Assembly: GCA_019637175.1 (NCBI GenBank)
Contig: JAHBWD010000012.1
Coordinates: 117,088 to 181,087, forward strand
Source of the DNA: Labilithrix sp.
Lineage (GTDB): Bacteria; Myxococcota_A; Polyangia; Polyangiales; Polyangiaceae
Direction of reading: 5' to 3'
Length of the DNA: 64,000 nucleotides
The notes under the pieces are model-generated. The model was not told where the DNA came from, did not search any database, and saw only the letters and a list, made by a program, of their open reading frames with translations. Of this stretch, positions 8,951 through 17,319 are shown piece by piece. The stretch's first letter is position 1; each line of letters starts with the position of its first letter. The translations under genes were made by a program, and so were the position numbers.

Positions 8951-9922
8951 ATGAGGATCGCCACGCTCGTTCCCGTCGCGCTCGTCGTTCTGCTCGGCTG
9001 CAGCACCGACGAGGCCCCCGCCGCCGTCGATGAAAGGCTCATCGACGGGTTCCATCCGCCCGCGGCCGAGCCCGGCCAGATCCGGATCGTCGCGCCCCTC
9101 GTCGAGAACATCCCCGCGGGCGCCGACATGAACTGGTGCAACTACATCGCGAACCCGTTCGACGGAGAGGTCGACGTCGTGCAGTCGCGCGGGTTCCAGA
9201 GCACCTTCGGCCACCACGCGATCCTGATGGAGGTCGTGGGCGCCGAGGGCCGGCTGGGCGAGAGCCACGAGTGCACCGACGCGGACATGTCGAACGCGCG
9301 CTTCCTCGCGGGAGGCAGCGACGCCGCGGCGCAGTTCAAGATCCCCGAGGGCGTCGCGTTCCGCATCCGCGCCGCGAGCGTGCTCATGGTCCAGACGCAC
9401 TGGATCAACACGACGTCGAAGAGCGCGGTCGGTCAGACGGTCTTCAACATCGGCGTGAAGCCGCCCGACGGCTCGCGAAAAGCCGCGCAGCTCTTCGCCG
9501 CTTACACGGCGAACATCTCGGTCCCGGCGCGCGCGCCCGGACGCGCGCAAACCAAGTGCACGATTCGAAACGATCTCGACATGTTCGCGTTCGGCGGCCA
9601 CGCGCACGAGTGGGGCACGAACGTACGCGTCTCGGTGCTCCGCGGAGGGAGCGAAGAGAAGCGCGAACAGCTCTACGATCACCACTGGGAGCCGCACTTC
9701 CAGGCGGATCCGCCGCTCAACTACTACGACACGCACGCGCCGCTCTCGCTCAAGGCGGGCGACGTGCTGCACGTCGAGTGCGACTACAAGAACACGACCG
9801 ACGCTCCGCTCGGGTTCCCCCGAGAAATGTGCGTCGCGATGGGCTTCTACTTCCCCGGCACCGCCGACGTGCAGTGCGGCGACGACCACTGGGGATTCGG
9901 AAACGCAGGAGGTATGCCGTGA
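8951..9922 (+). CDS. Copper type II ascorbate-dependent monooxygenase-like lipoprotein
   Basis: 323 residues. The signal peptide ends VVLLGC. The body matches the two-domain fold of peptidylglycine alpha-hydroxylating and dopamine beta-monooxygenases. Copper-ligand positions look complete: His88-His89 (FGHHAILM) and His150 (VQTHWIN) for the first copper site, and His217-x-His219 (GGHAHEWG) plus a Met at 293 or 297 (REMCVAMGF) for the second. Such enzymes hydroxylate C-H bonds with O2 and ascorbate; bacterial homologues are secreted and uncharacterised as far as I know. The ATG at 8951 directly precedes the signal. The stop overlaps the GTG of the next Cys-rich lipoprotein, which argues for a shared function outside the cytoplasm. 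Confidence 0.85.
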   Translation: MRIATLVPVALVVLLGCSTDEAPAAVDERLIDGFHPPAAEPGQIRIVAPLVENIPAGADMNWCNYIANPFDGEVDVVQSRGFQSTFGHHAILMEVVGAEGRLGESHECTDADMSNARFLAGGSDAAAQFKIPEGVAFRIRAASVLMVQTHWINTTSKSAVGQTVFNIGVKPPDGSRKAAQLFAAYTANISVPARAPGRAQTKCTIRNDLDMFAFGGHAHEWGTNVRVSVLRGGSEEKREQLYDHHWEPHFQADPPLNYYDTHAPLSLKAGDVLHVECDYKNTTDAPLGFPREMCVAMGFYFPGTADVQCGDDHWGFGNAGGMP

Positions 9923-10824
9923 ACCGCTCGCTCGTCTCGCTCGGAACGCTCGCCTTCGCCTTCACTTTGCTCACGCCCGCGTGCGGCGCCGAGGTCACGC
10001 CTTCGGAGGAGGTCACGGTCGAGCCGCCGGTGACGTCACGCGACGGCGGCTCACCGAGCAGCGCCGACGGCAAGGAGGCTGGCCCGACGGACGGCCCCGT
10101 GTCGTGTCCGTACGACGGGCCGCCGCTCGACGTCAGCGGCTTCGCCAAGTGCGGCGACGGCGGCCGCTGCGTGCCCGCCGCGGTGATCCCGCCCGCGGAG
10201 CAGTCGCGCCTCGCGAAGTGCGACGGCGGTTTCTGCGTCCCCGAGAAGATCATCGCGGCGCAAGGCAATCACCTGCCGAAGACGTGCAAGAGCATCGCCG
10301 ACGGAGAGGGCCGCTGCACGAGCATCGTCTTCCCGGATCTGCTCGCGCAGAAAGACTCGCTCCCGATCGACGTCTGCGACGCGAACGAGCGCTGCGCGCC
10401 GTGCTTCGATCCGCTCACGGGTGAAGACAGCGGCGCGTGCCGATCGGTGAGCTGCGACGCCCCGAAGACGAAGGCGAAGGTCTTCGGCGAGTGCTGCAAG
10501 CAAGGCGGCAAGGCGGCGGGGCGATGCGTCCCGAAGACGATGATCCCGCAGAAGGACGCGAGCGGCCTCGAGAAGAAGGAGTGCGAAGACGCCGAGCTCT
10601 GCGCGCCCGCCGACATGATGGATCCCAAGTACGTCCCGCCGAAGTGCAAGGCGTCGGCGATCCTCGGCAACTACGACGGCGTGTGCATCAGCGACTGCGT
10701 GGCCAAGGATTTCTTCACGCAGCTCGGCACCGCCAAGGGCAACTGCGCGGCCGGGTCATTCTGTGCACCTTGCAAGAATCCGCTCACCGGCGGTCCTACC
10801 GGCGCGCCCGGATGCGCGCCGTAA
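9919..10824 (+). CDS. Cys-rich lipoprotein (paralogue of the 15.6-kb gene)
   Basis: 301 residues from a GTG at 9919, overlapping the upstream TGA and preceded by AGGAGG at about 5-nt spacing. The signal peptide ends LLTPAC. The mature protein has about 30 cysteines arranged in two similar blocks: a DGPP...C..GGRCVP...LAKC.GGFCVPE block, ERCAPCFDPLTGE, then a second CCKQGG..GRCVP...ELCAP block, ending GNYDGVC..DC, FCAPCKNPLTGGPTGAPGC. The same succession of motifs is found in the product of 15580-16854, so the two are paralogues. It is probably a disulfide-rich cell-surface protein. Translational coupling to the copper monooxygenase-like gene suggests a joint role. No enzymatic motif is recognised. 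Confidence 0.85.
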   Translation: MNRSLVSLGTLAFAFTLLTPACGAEVTPSEEVTVEPPVTSRDGGSPSSADGKEAGPTDGPVSCPYDGPPLDVSGFAKCGDGGRCVPAAVIPPAEQSRLAKCDGGFCVPEKIIAAQGNHLPKTCKSIADGEGRCTSIVFPDLLAQKDSLPIDVCDANERCAPCFDPLTGEDSGACRSVSCDAPKTKAKVFGECCKQGGKAAGRCVPKTMIPQKDASGLEKKECEDAELCAPADMMDPKYVPPKCKASAILGNYDGVCISDCVAKDFFTQLGTAKGNCAAGSFCAPCKNPLTGGPTGAPGCAP

Positions 10825-10848
10825 TCGGATCGTCTACCATCGAGGGAG

Positions 10849-11928
10849 ATGAGGCTGCGAAAGCAGGCGGTCGTCGTCGCGGTCGCCGCGCTCCTTTCAG
10901 GCGTGGCGATCGCGGCCGGCTGCTCGCTCGTCACGAGCTACGAGGGCTTCACGCCCACTGCCGGCGCGCTTCCTTGTCCGAAGAGCATCCCGCCGCGAAA
11001 CCCGAGCGCGCCGGGCGGCGGCAACAAAACGCTCGTCGGCACCATGAATTTCGTCCGCTTCTTCGCGCAGGGCGACGCCTCGGATCTCGGCTACGACCTC
11101 GACAACCTGTGCACCTGCCCGGGGCGCGGCGCGTGCCGGTCGAAGAAGGAGGCCTTCGGCGGGCCGTGCGATCTGCCGGCCGGCAGCGGCGCCGACAACT
11201 CGATCGGGCAGATCCTCAAGGTGCTCTACCCGAGCGCGCGCAACGAAGATCTCATCCCGTCGATCCAGGCCGGGCGCTTCGGGGTGGTCGTCCGCATCCA
11301 GGGATGGAACGGCCTGCGCGACGACGCCGACGTCGCCGTGTCGCTCTTCAACGCCGTCGGCGTCAACGGCAAGTCCGACGGCACCGGGCGCGCGACCTTC
11401 GACGGCAATGACGGCATGATCGTCGATCGCTCTTCGCTGCTCGCGGCCGTCGACTTCGGCTCGAAGTACTACGACACGTCGGCGTACGTGACCGGCGGCC
11501 TGCTCGTCGCGAAGCTCGACTTCGACTTCCGGCTCGAGATCCCGAACGCGCTCATCGACGCGTCGAGCGTATCGTCGGTGCCGCTCAGGCCCGCGTTCTT
11601 CATCGGGCGGATCCAACCCGTCGGCGAAGGCGGCCTGAAGATGACCGACGCGCAGCTCGTCGGGCGCATCCCCGCGAAAGACGTCTTCGGGCAGCTCTCC
11701 GGCATCGGGCTCTGCCAAGACAGCGGCTTCTATGAGCCCGTCAAGCAGCAGACCTGCGAGGCGATGGACCTGCCGACCGATCCGGCGCAGACCGGCAAAG
11801 ACGTGGCGTGCGACGCGCTCTCGTTCGCGATCGGCGTCTCGATCGTCCCCGCCAAGCTCGGCGGCATCGGCGACGCGCCTCCCGCGGCGCGCCTCTGCGG
11901 CGACGAAGCGACCGACGACTGTCGGTGA
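10849..11928 (+). CDS. Exported lipoprotein, unknown function
   Basis: 359 residues. A signal peptide with lipobox IAAGC (Cys about 25) leads into a mature protein with scattered cysteines (CTCPGRGAC, PCDLPAG). A long beta-rich region follows (RFGVVVRIQGWNGLRDDADVAVSLFNAVGVNG, YYDTSAYVTGGLLVAKLDFDFRLEIPNALID). The general appearance is of secreted myxobacterial proteins of unknown function; I recognise no family motif or catalytic residues. The ATG at 10849 has GAGGGAG immediately upstream. It lies 24 nt after the Cys-rich lipoprotein gene and could belong to the same transcript. Confidence 0.75.
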   Translation: MRLRKQAVVVAVAALLSGVAIAAGCSLVTSYEGFTPTAGALPCPKSIPPRNPSAPGGGNKTLVGTMNFVRFFAQGDASDLGYDLDNLCTCPGRGACRSKKEAFGGPCDLPAGSGADNSIGQILKVLYPSARNEDLIPSIQAGRFGVVVRIQGWNGLRDDADVAVSLFNAVGVNGKSDGTGRATFDGNDGMIVDRSSLLAAVDFGSKYYDTSAYVTGGLLVAKLDFDFRLEIPNALIDASSVSSVPLRPAFFIGRIQPVGEGGLKMTDAQLVGRIPAKDVFGQLSGIGLCQDSGFYEPVKQQTCEAMDLPTDPAQTGKDVACDALSFAIGVSIVPAKLGGIGDAPPAARLCGDEATDDCR

Positions 11929-11964
11929 CGCGCTCTGACGTCGTCACGTAGTATCTCCCCTCGC

Positions 11965-13242
11965 ATGGGGCGCGCGAGCACGCGAGCATCGATCGTGGCG
12001 CTGCCTCTCGCCGCCCTCCTCGCGGGCTGCGCGCCGAAGGCGGTCGCTCCTCCGCCCGCGCCCGCGCCGCGCAGCGGGCCCCCGCTCGCGCAGTACGAGC
12101 CCGCGTGCGCGAACGAGTTCGGATCCAATGCGACCTTCACCGTCGACCGAGCCGCGCTCCGCGCGAAGGGCGCCTCGCAGGCGATGATCGACAGCCTCGA
12201 CGCGAGCGCGTTCCACTACTTTCGCGCGCTCGGTCCGGCGTTCGCGTCGAGGACGTGCGCGGCCTTCCGCGACGTCAAATGGCACCTGCCGATGGTCGCG
12301 ATCCACGGCGACGCGCACCTCGAGCAGCTCGTCGTCACGCCGGCGACGTACGGCCTCGAAGACTTCGATCAAGCCGGCTTCGGGCCCGCGGTGGTCGATC
12401 TCGTTCGCTACGCAGCATCGATCCACGTCGCGTGCCGCGAGGTGAAGTGGAAGTGCGACGCCGACGAGGCGGTGAACGTGTACTTCAAGACGTACCGCGA
12501 CGCGCTCGATCGCGCGTCGGAGCGCAAGGTCCCGGCCGTCGTCGGAAAGATCCGGAGGGCGAACCCCGACATGGTCGAGTGGCTCCGCTGGGTCGACGGC
12601 CTGATGCAGCCGCTCACGCCCGCCGACGACGCGCTGAAGCGACGCGGCTGGGCGGACGTCGTGACGGTGCTCGGCAAGCTCCGCCCCGATCGACCGGCGT
12701 CGTTCTACGAGATCGTCCGCATCGGCGCGCTCCACATGGGCATCGGGAGCGCGCTCGAGTCGAAGGTCTTGATCCGGATCCAGGGTCCCTCACCGCTCCC
12801 GAACGACGATCTCGTGATCGAAGCGCGCGCGACGACGCCGCCGACCGGCGACGAGTGCGCGTGGCGCCCGAGCCACGGCGGCTCGCTCCACGTCTTGATG
12901 TTCATGTCGATCCTCGGGCGGCGCATGCCCGACATCTACGGCTTCGCGACGTTCGGCGACAGCGGCGCGCCCGAGCACTGGCTCCAGTCGTGGGATCCCG
13001 GCTATCGCGAGCTCTCGCTGGGCGATCTCGAGCGCCAGTCGGATCTGAACGAGGTCGCGCACGACGCCGGGCACCAGCTCGCCGGTCACTTCTGGGCGCG
13101 CTTCCCCGAAGCGCTGCGCGCGCACCAGCGCGTGGCGCAGCTCCGCGCGTTCGATCTCGTCGAGGCGCGCGCGCGCGACATGGCGAAGAGCTTCGCCGAC
13201 GAGACCCTCGTCGCGTGGGAGCGCTTTCGACGAGCGAAGTGA
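11965..13242 (+). CDS. DUF2252-family (kinase-like fold) lipoprotein
   Basis: 425 residues. A signal peptide with lipobox LLAGC is followed by a Pro-rich spacer and a DUF2252 domain. The hallmark HGDAHLEQ is at about residues 114-121, and the second motif is GLEDFDQAGFGPAVVDLVR at about 131-149, corresponding to the catalytic-loop and metal-binding motifs of the aminoglycoside-phosphotransferase-like fold. Other conserved pieces are the C-terminal LNEVAHDAGHQLAGHFWARF and a RVAQLRAFDLVEARARDMAKSF helix. DUF2252 proteins that I know of are cytoplasmic, so the clear lipobox is odd: either the protein works in the periplasm or the signal is misleading. Function of the family is not established. 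The gap to the previous gene is 36 nt. Confidence 0.82.
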   Translation: MGRASTRASIVALPLAALLAGCAPKAVAPPPAPAPRSGPPLAQYEPACANEFGSNATFTVDRAALRAKGASQAMIDSLDASAFHYFRALGPAFASRTCAAFRDVKWHLPMVAIHGDAHLEQLVVTPATYGLEDFDQAGFGPAVVDLVRYAASIHVACREVKWKCDADEAVNVYFKTYRDALDRASERKVPAVVGKIRRANPDMVEWLRWVDGLMQPLTPADDALKRRGWADVVTVLGKLRPDRPASFYEIVRIGALHMGIGSALESKVLIRIQGPSPLPNDDLVIEARATTPPTGDECAWRPSHGGSLHVLMFMSILGRRMPDIYGFATFGDSGAPEHWLQSWDPGYRELSLGDLERQSDLNEVAHDAGHQLAGHFWARFPEALRAHQRVAQLRAFDLVEARARDMAKSFADETLVAWERFRRAK

Positions 13243-13298
13243 CGAGCGCGACAGCATCCGAGCTACGCTGGCGAGACTCGCGCCTTACATTGGATCCC

Positions 13299-13997
13299 AT
13301 GACGAAGCTGAAGGTCGACGTCTGGTCCGACATCGCGTGCCCCTGGTGCTACGTGGGCAAGCGGCACCTCGAGGCCGCGCTCGCGCGGTTCCCCGAACGG
13401 GCGAACGTCGAGGTTCGGTGGCGCGCGTTCGAGCTCGACCCTTCGGCGCCGCCCGAGCGCGACCGAACGATCTCGTACGCCGAGCGGCTCGCGAAGAAGT
13501 ACCGCGCGTCGGTCGACGAGGCGCAGGCGATGATCGATCGCATGGTCGAGACGGCCGCCCACGACGGCCTCGACTTCCACTTCGATCGGATCCGATCGGG
13601 CAACACGTTCGACGCCCATCGCCTCATTCACCTCGCCGGCGAGCGCGGCGTTCAAGACGCGGTCAAGGAGCGCTTGCTCCGCGCGTACATGACCGAAGGC
13701 GAGCCGATCGGCGATCGCGAGACGCTCGCGCGCCTCGCCGGCGAGGCCGGCCTCGATCCCGAGGAGGTGCGCGCGATGCTCGCGAGCGACGCGTACGGCG
13801 CGGAGGTGCGCGTCGACGAACGCGAGGCGGCCGACCTCGGCATCCACGGCGTTCCTTGCTTCGTGTTCGGCGAGAAGCTCGCGGTCTCGGGCGCGCAGCC
13901 CGCGGAGATCTTGCTTCGCGCGCTCACCAAGGCGTACGACGCGCTCGAGCCGGAGATCGCCGAGGGCGCCGCGTGCGGGCCCGACGGCTGCGCGTGA
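13299..13997 (+). CDS. DsbA-family 2-hydroxychromene isomerase/FrnE-like oxidoreductase
   Basis: 232 residues without a signal peptide, hence cytoplasmic. It starts MTKLKVDVWSDIACPWCYVGKRHLE, giving the thioredoxin-fold CPWC active site at about residues 14-17. The inserted helical domain covers about 60-165, then the cis-Pro region GIHGVPCFVFGEKLAVSGAQ. These features match the FrnE-like DsbA subfamily found beside polyketide and redox genes. A further cysteine pair occurs at the tail (AACGPDGCA), a pattern seen in several FrnE proteins. The ATG at 13299 directly precedes the first strand. It is 22 nt upstream of the metallo-hydrolase and probably co-transcribed with it. Confidence 0.9.
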   Translation: MTKLKVDVWSDIACPWCYVGKRHLEAALARFPERANVEVRWRAFELDPSAPPERDRTISYAERLAKKYRASVDEAQAMIDRMVETAAHDGLDFHFDRIRSGNTFDAHRLIHLAGERGVQDAVKERLLRAYMTEGEPIGDRETLARLAGEAGLDPEEVRAMLASDAYGAEVRVDEREAADLGIHGVPCFVFGEKLAVSGAQPAEILLRALTKAYDALEPEIAEGAACGPDGCA

Positions 13998-14019
13998 CAC
14001 ACGCGATCGAAGAGGACGA

Positions 14020-14958
14020 ATGACTCACGCGAGATACACGATCGACTGCGATGTGCTCCCCGCGTTCACCGCGGCGTACCTGCGCGTGGGCGGCGACGAG
14101 TGCGCGTTCATCGAGACGCACACGGCGCTCGCCGTGCCCAAGCTCCTCGCCGCGCTCGAGGCGCGCGGACGTCGACCCGAAGACGTGCGGTGGATCGTCG
14201 TGACGCACGCGCACCTCGATCACGCCGCGGGCGCGGGAACGCTGCTCGGCAAGTGTCCGAACGCGACGCTCCTCGCGCACCCACGCGCGGCGAGGCACCT
14301 CGTGGATCCGACCAAGCTCGTCGCGAGCGCCACCAAGGTCTACGGCGCGGCGCGCTTCGCCGAGCTCTACGGCGCGATCGATCCGATCCCCGAGGAGCGC
14401 GTCCGCGCGCTCGACGACGGCGCGACCTTCGAGCTCGGCGGCGCCACGCTGAGCGTTCACCACACCGCCGGGCACGCGAAGCATCACTTCATCGTGTTCG
14501 ATCCCACGCTACAGACGGTGTACACGGGCGACACGTTCGGCCTCGTGTACCCGGCGCTCCAGCGGGGCGCGCGCTTCGCGATCGCGACGACCAGCCCGAC
14601 CGACTTCGACGCGGCCGAGGCGCGGAAGAGCATCGACAAGGTCCTCTCGCTCGGGGCCAAGGCCGCGTGCCTCACGCACTTCGACGAGGTGCGCGACCTC
14701 GACGAGGTCGGCGCGCAGGTGCGCGCGTGGGTCGATCGATCCGAGGCGTGGCTCGAGCGCGCGGCGAGCTCGGGCGAGACGCTCGAGGCGATGACGAAGT
14801 CGATCGAGACGTCGCTGCGCGAGGCGATCGCCGACGACGCGTCGAGGCGCGGGCTCGCGCTGGGCGAGGCGGACTGGAAGCTCCTCGCGACCGACATCGA
14901 TCTGAACGCGCAGGGGATCGCCTTCTCCGCGAACAAGAAACGAGCGCTCACGGCGTGA
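14020..14958 (+). CDS. Metallo-beta-lactamase-fold hydrolase
   Basis: 312 residues, cytoplasmic. It carries the MBL zinc signature THAHLDHAAG at about residues 64-73, the downstream histidine in HHTAGHAKHH at about 147-156, the bridging aspartate in YTGDTFG at about 169 and the last histidine in CLTHFDEV near 220. The remaining C-terminal helical region (SSGETLEAMTKSIETSLREAIADDASRRG) resembles the glyoxalase II-type/flavodiiron-like hydrolases that act on thioesters. GAGGA lies before the ATG, and the gene follows the FrnE-like gene by 22 nt. The last 11 nt overlap the convergent TonB-like gene. Substrate not determinable from sequence. Confidence 0.9.
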   Translation: MTHARYTIDCDVLPAFTAAYLRVGGDECAFIETHTALAVPKLLAALEARGRRPEDVRWIVVTHAHLDHAAGAGTLLGKCPNATLLAHPRAARHLVDPTKLVASATKVYGAARFAELYGAIDPIPEERVRALDDGATFELGGATLSVHHTAGHAKHHFIVFDPTLQTVYTGDTFGLVYPALQRGARFAIATTSPTDFDAAEARKSIDKVLSLGAKAACLTHFDEVRDLDEVGAQVRAWVDRSEAWLERAASSGETLEAMTKSIETSLREAIADDASRRGLALGEADWKLLATDIDLNAQGIAFSANKKRALTA

Positions 14959-15445
14959 AGCGAACCGAGTAGCTCACGACGGTCTTGCCGTGCTTCGGTG
15001 GCTCGAAGTCGATGCCTTCGAAGAAAGCGACGAGGCACGACTTGAAGGCGTCGCTCGCCGACGCGCGCGGATTTCCGACTTTGGCGCGGCCGCCGGCGGC
15101 TTCGATCACGAGATCGACGCCGGCGTCGAGGGCGCGCGGCGTCGCGACGTGGGACCAGCAGCGCGCGAGATCCGGGAAGTGAGGCTCGACGGAGCGCTTG
15201 ATGGGGACCTTGGTGGGCTCGTCGTAGGGGCCGCCGCCGACGTGCATGCCGATCGTCGTGAGCTTCACGTTGGGCGGCGGATCTGGAGGAGGAGCGGGCG
15301 CGGGAGCGGGAGCGGGAGCGGGCGCGGGCGCGGGAGCGGGAGCGGGCGCGGGAGCGGGAGCGGGAGCGGGGATGGGAGCGGGGGCGGGAGCGGGAGGCGG
15401 GGCGGAGGCGCACGAGAGGAGGAAGGCGAAGAGGAGCGGCCGCAC
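14948..15445 (-). CDS. Pro-Ala-rich lipoprotein with AgmX/TonB-type C-terminal domain
   Basis: 165 residues from the GTG at 15445, chosen because VRPLLFAFLLSCAS gives an immediate lipobox (LLSC); an in-frame ATG at 15553 would add 36 Arg/Pro-rich residues before it. After the Cys comes a (PA)n linker of about 35 residues produced by a hexanucleotide repeat, then a C-terminal domain: KRSVEPHFPDLARCWSHVA...GVDLVIEAAGGRAKVGNPRASASDAFKSCLVAFFEGIDFEPPKHGKTVVSYSVRF. That is the pattern of AgmX/TonB-C-like domains in myxobacterial lipoproteins. The linker probably spans the periplasm or wall. It overlaps the convergent hydrolase gene by 11 nt. Confidence 0.78.
   Translation of the reverse strand: MRPLLFAFLLSCASAPPPAPAPAPIPAPAPAPAPAPAPAPAPAPAPAPAPAPPPDPPPNVKLTTIGMHVGGGPYDEPTKVPIKRSVEPHFPDLARCWSHVATPRALDAGVDLVIEAAGGRAKVGNPRASASDAFKSCLVAFFEGIDFEPPKHGKTVVSYSVRFTP
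15291..15396. repeat. Hexanucleotide tandem repeat encoding a Pro-Ala linker
   Basis: About 17 units of GGGAGC alternating with GGGCGC (minus-strand GCTCCC/GCGCCC) in near-perfect tandem encode alternating Pro-Ala residues of the lipoprotein at 14948-15445. One interruption (GGGGATGGG) gives Pro-Ile. The 6-bp unit keeps the reading frame, so slippage would vary linker length rather than switch the gene off. Confidence 0.85.
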
Positions 15446-15579
15446 GGGTGGAGGGTCGCATGGATAGGGCGTTGAGACGGCGGGAAAGCGGTGGGATCTC
15501 GCGGGCGGAGCGCGGATGGGAATGAGGTTGTTTTTATGTGCTGGACGGGGCACGCGGCGGCGGCCATTCTCGCGGCGCC

Positions 15580-16854
15580 ATGAGGGGTCGGGTGCAGATC
15601 GGTGGTGCGATCGCGATCGCGCTCGGGACGATCGTCATCGCGTGCGGGCACGCCGACATCGAAGGGACGCCGCTCGCGGGCGCGCGGGTGACGACGTCGG
15701 CGACGGAGCCGGGGCAGTGCGAAGGGCCGGAGAACCTCGAGGTGACCGATCCGTCGACGTTGCCTCCGTGCTGTGACGGCGCGCACTGCCTCGCCAAAGA
15801 GAAGGTCCCGGGCAAGGTGCGCAAGTCGCTCGCGACCTGTCCCGGCGGCTACTGCGTCCCCGATTCGTTCCTCACCTCGGGCGGCGCGCCGGCGAAGACG
15901 TGCACCGCGTTCGGCAAAGAGGGCGCGTGCGCGAGCACGTGCCTGCCCGAGGTCGCGCGCAACACGAGCCTCCTCCAGCAAGACACCTGCGGCGCGCTCG
16001 AGCTCTGCGCGCCGTGCGTCAATCCGCTCACGCAGCAGGCGACGGGGATCTGCGAGATCGGCAAGCCCGGCGCAGGCTCGTGCGAAGACGACGGCGAAGC
16101 CGCGCCTGTGACGCCGCCGAAGTGCCCGCACGAGGGTCCACCGGTCATCGATCCGCTCACGCTCCCTTCGTGCGGCAACGTCTCGGGCTCGCACTGCATG
16201 AAGAAGGAGCTCGTCTCTCCCGACATGGCGAGCCGCCTCGCGCCCTGCCCGGAAGGCTACTGCGTGCCCGACGTGTTCATCGCGTCGGGCGGAAACTTCA
16301 TCCCGCCGTCGTGCAAGTCGCTCGGCGGCGCCGAAGGCCGGTGCCTGCACGTCTCGCTGCCGTCCGTCTCGAGCCAGATCGATCGCCTCCCGCAAGACGC
16401 GTGCGGCCCTCGCGAGCGCTGCGCGCCTTGCTTCAGCCCGGTCGACGGCAGCGACACCGGCGCGTGCAAGCTCTCGTGCGATCCCGGCCCGAAGGACGCG
16501 CCCTACCTCTTCCCCACGTGCTGCGCGCTCGGCGGCGCGGATCGCGGGCGCTGCGTGCCCGCGACCTCGGTGCCCGCGAGCGAGCGCGAGAACCTTCGCA
16601 AGGACACCTGCGCGGCGCCGAGCGATCTGTGCGCGCCGGGCGAGAACCTCGACGACGCCTTCCAACCCAAGTCGTGCACGGCGTTCAGCGCCGTCTACCT
16701 CGGCAACTACCAGGGCGTGTGCCTGAGCGAGTGCCTGCACTTCTCCGGGCTCCAGGCGCTCGCGATCGCGAAGGGCAACTGCGACGCCGTCCACCAATGT
16801 GTGCCTTGCCGTACGCCGACCGGATCGCCCACCGGCGCGCCCGGCTGCCCGTAA
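15580..16854 (+). CDS. Large Cys-rich lipoprotein (paralogue of the 9.9-kb gene)
   Basis: 424 residues from the ATG at 15580, which directly precedes the signal peptide (ends TIVIAC). About 48 cysteines form an ordered series of repeats. First comes CCDGAHCLAK...LATCPGGYCVPDSF...ELCAPCVNPLTQQATGIC. The block then repeats as DGPP-like PHEGPPVIDPLTLPSC, LAPCPEGYCVPDVF, ERCAPCFSPVDGSDTGAC, CCALGGADRGRCVP, and the ending GNYQGVCLSEC...CVPCRTPTGSPTGAPGC. Order and spacing match the 9919-10824 product, with one extra N-terminal block here. It is probably a rigid, disulfide-linked surface protein; no catalytic motif is recognised. Its promoter must lie in the 134 bp shared with the divergent lipoprotein gene. 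Confidence 0.87.
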   Translation: MRGRVQIGGAIAIALGTIVIACGHADIEGTPLAGARVTTSATEPGQCEGPENLEVTDPSTLPPCCDGAHCLAKEKVPGKVRKSLATCPGGYCVPDSFLTSGGAPAKTCTAFGKEGACASTCLPEVARNTSLLQQDTCGALELCAPCVNPLTQQATGICEIGKPGAGSCEDDGEAAPVTPPKCPHEGPPVIDPLTLPSCGNVSGSHCMKKELVSPDMASRLAPCPEGYCVPDVFIASGGNFIPPSCKSLGGAEGRCLHVSLPSVSSQIDRLPQDACGPRERCAPCFSPVDGSDTGACKLSCDPGPKDAPYLFPTCCALGGADRGRCVPATSVPASERENLRKDTCAAPSDLCAPGENLDDAFQPKSCTAFSAVYLGNYQGVCLSECLHFSGLQALAIAKGNCDAVHQCVPCRTPTGSPTGAPGCP

Positions 16855-16884
16855 GATCCGCCCGCGCCGCGCGTTGATCGCGCC

Positions 16885-17316
16885 ATGCGCACCGTCTGGC
16901 TCCTCGCCGCGGGCCTCGTCGCGGGCTGCGGCTCGCGCGACGTGCCCGCCGCCTCACCCAAGGTCGAGCTCGTTCCCCCGAAGACCGGATCGCCCGTCGC
17001 CCTCGCGCCGCCCGACCGAGACGACGGCGTCCCGCTCTCGATCAAGCGCCTCGTGCGCGAGCAGAAGAGCGAGCTCCGCGACGTCGTGGCGCTCGCCGCC
17101 GTCGTCGGCGACGCGCGCGGACGCGCGCGGGCGATCGGCGAAGTGAACGGCCTCGTCACCGAGCTCACCGCGATCGAGAGCTCGCTGCCGCGCGCCGAAG
17201 GCGGCTTCGACGAGCCCGCGGCGAGGCTCATCCTGCTCGAGCAGCGCATCGGCGATCTGCACGACGCGCTCCGCGCGGCCGCCCCCGATCTCGGATCGCC
17301 CAAGGCGATCGAGTGA
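16885..17316 (+). CDS. Small lipoprotein, unknown function
   Basis: 143 residues. The signal peptide MRTVWLLAAGLVAGC has a good lipobox (VAGC, Cys15). The mature part has a short Pro-rich spacer and then a predicted helical domain (LVREQKSELRDVVALAAVV..., LILLEQRIGDLHDALRAAA), without cysteines or recognised domain. It lies 30 nt after the Cys-rich lipoprotein gene in the same direction, so co-transcription is likely. It converges with the next gene, with only 3 nt between the two stop codons. Confidence 0.75.
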   Translation: MRTVWLLAAGLVAGCGSRDVPAASPKVELVPPKTGSPVALAPPDRDDGVPLSIKRLVREQKSELRDVVALAAVVGDARGRARAIGEVNGLVTELTAIESSLPRAEGGFDEPAARLILLEQRIGDLHDALRAAAPDLGSPKAIE

Positions 17317-17319
17317 TCG

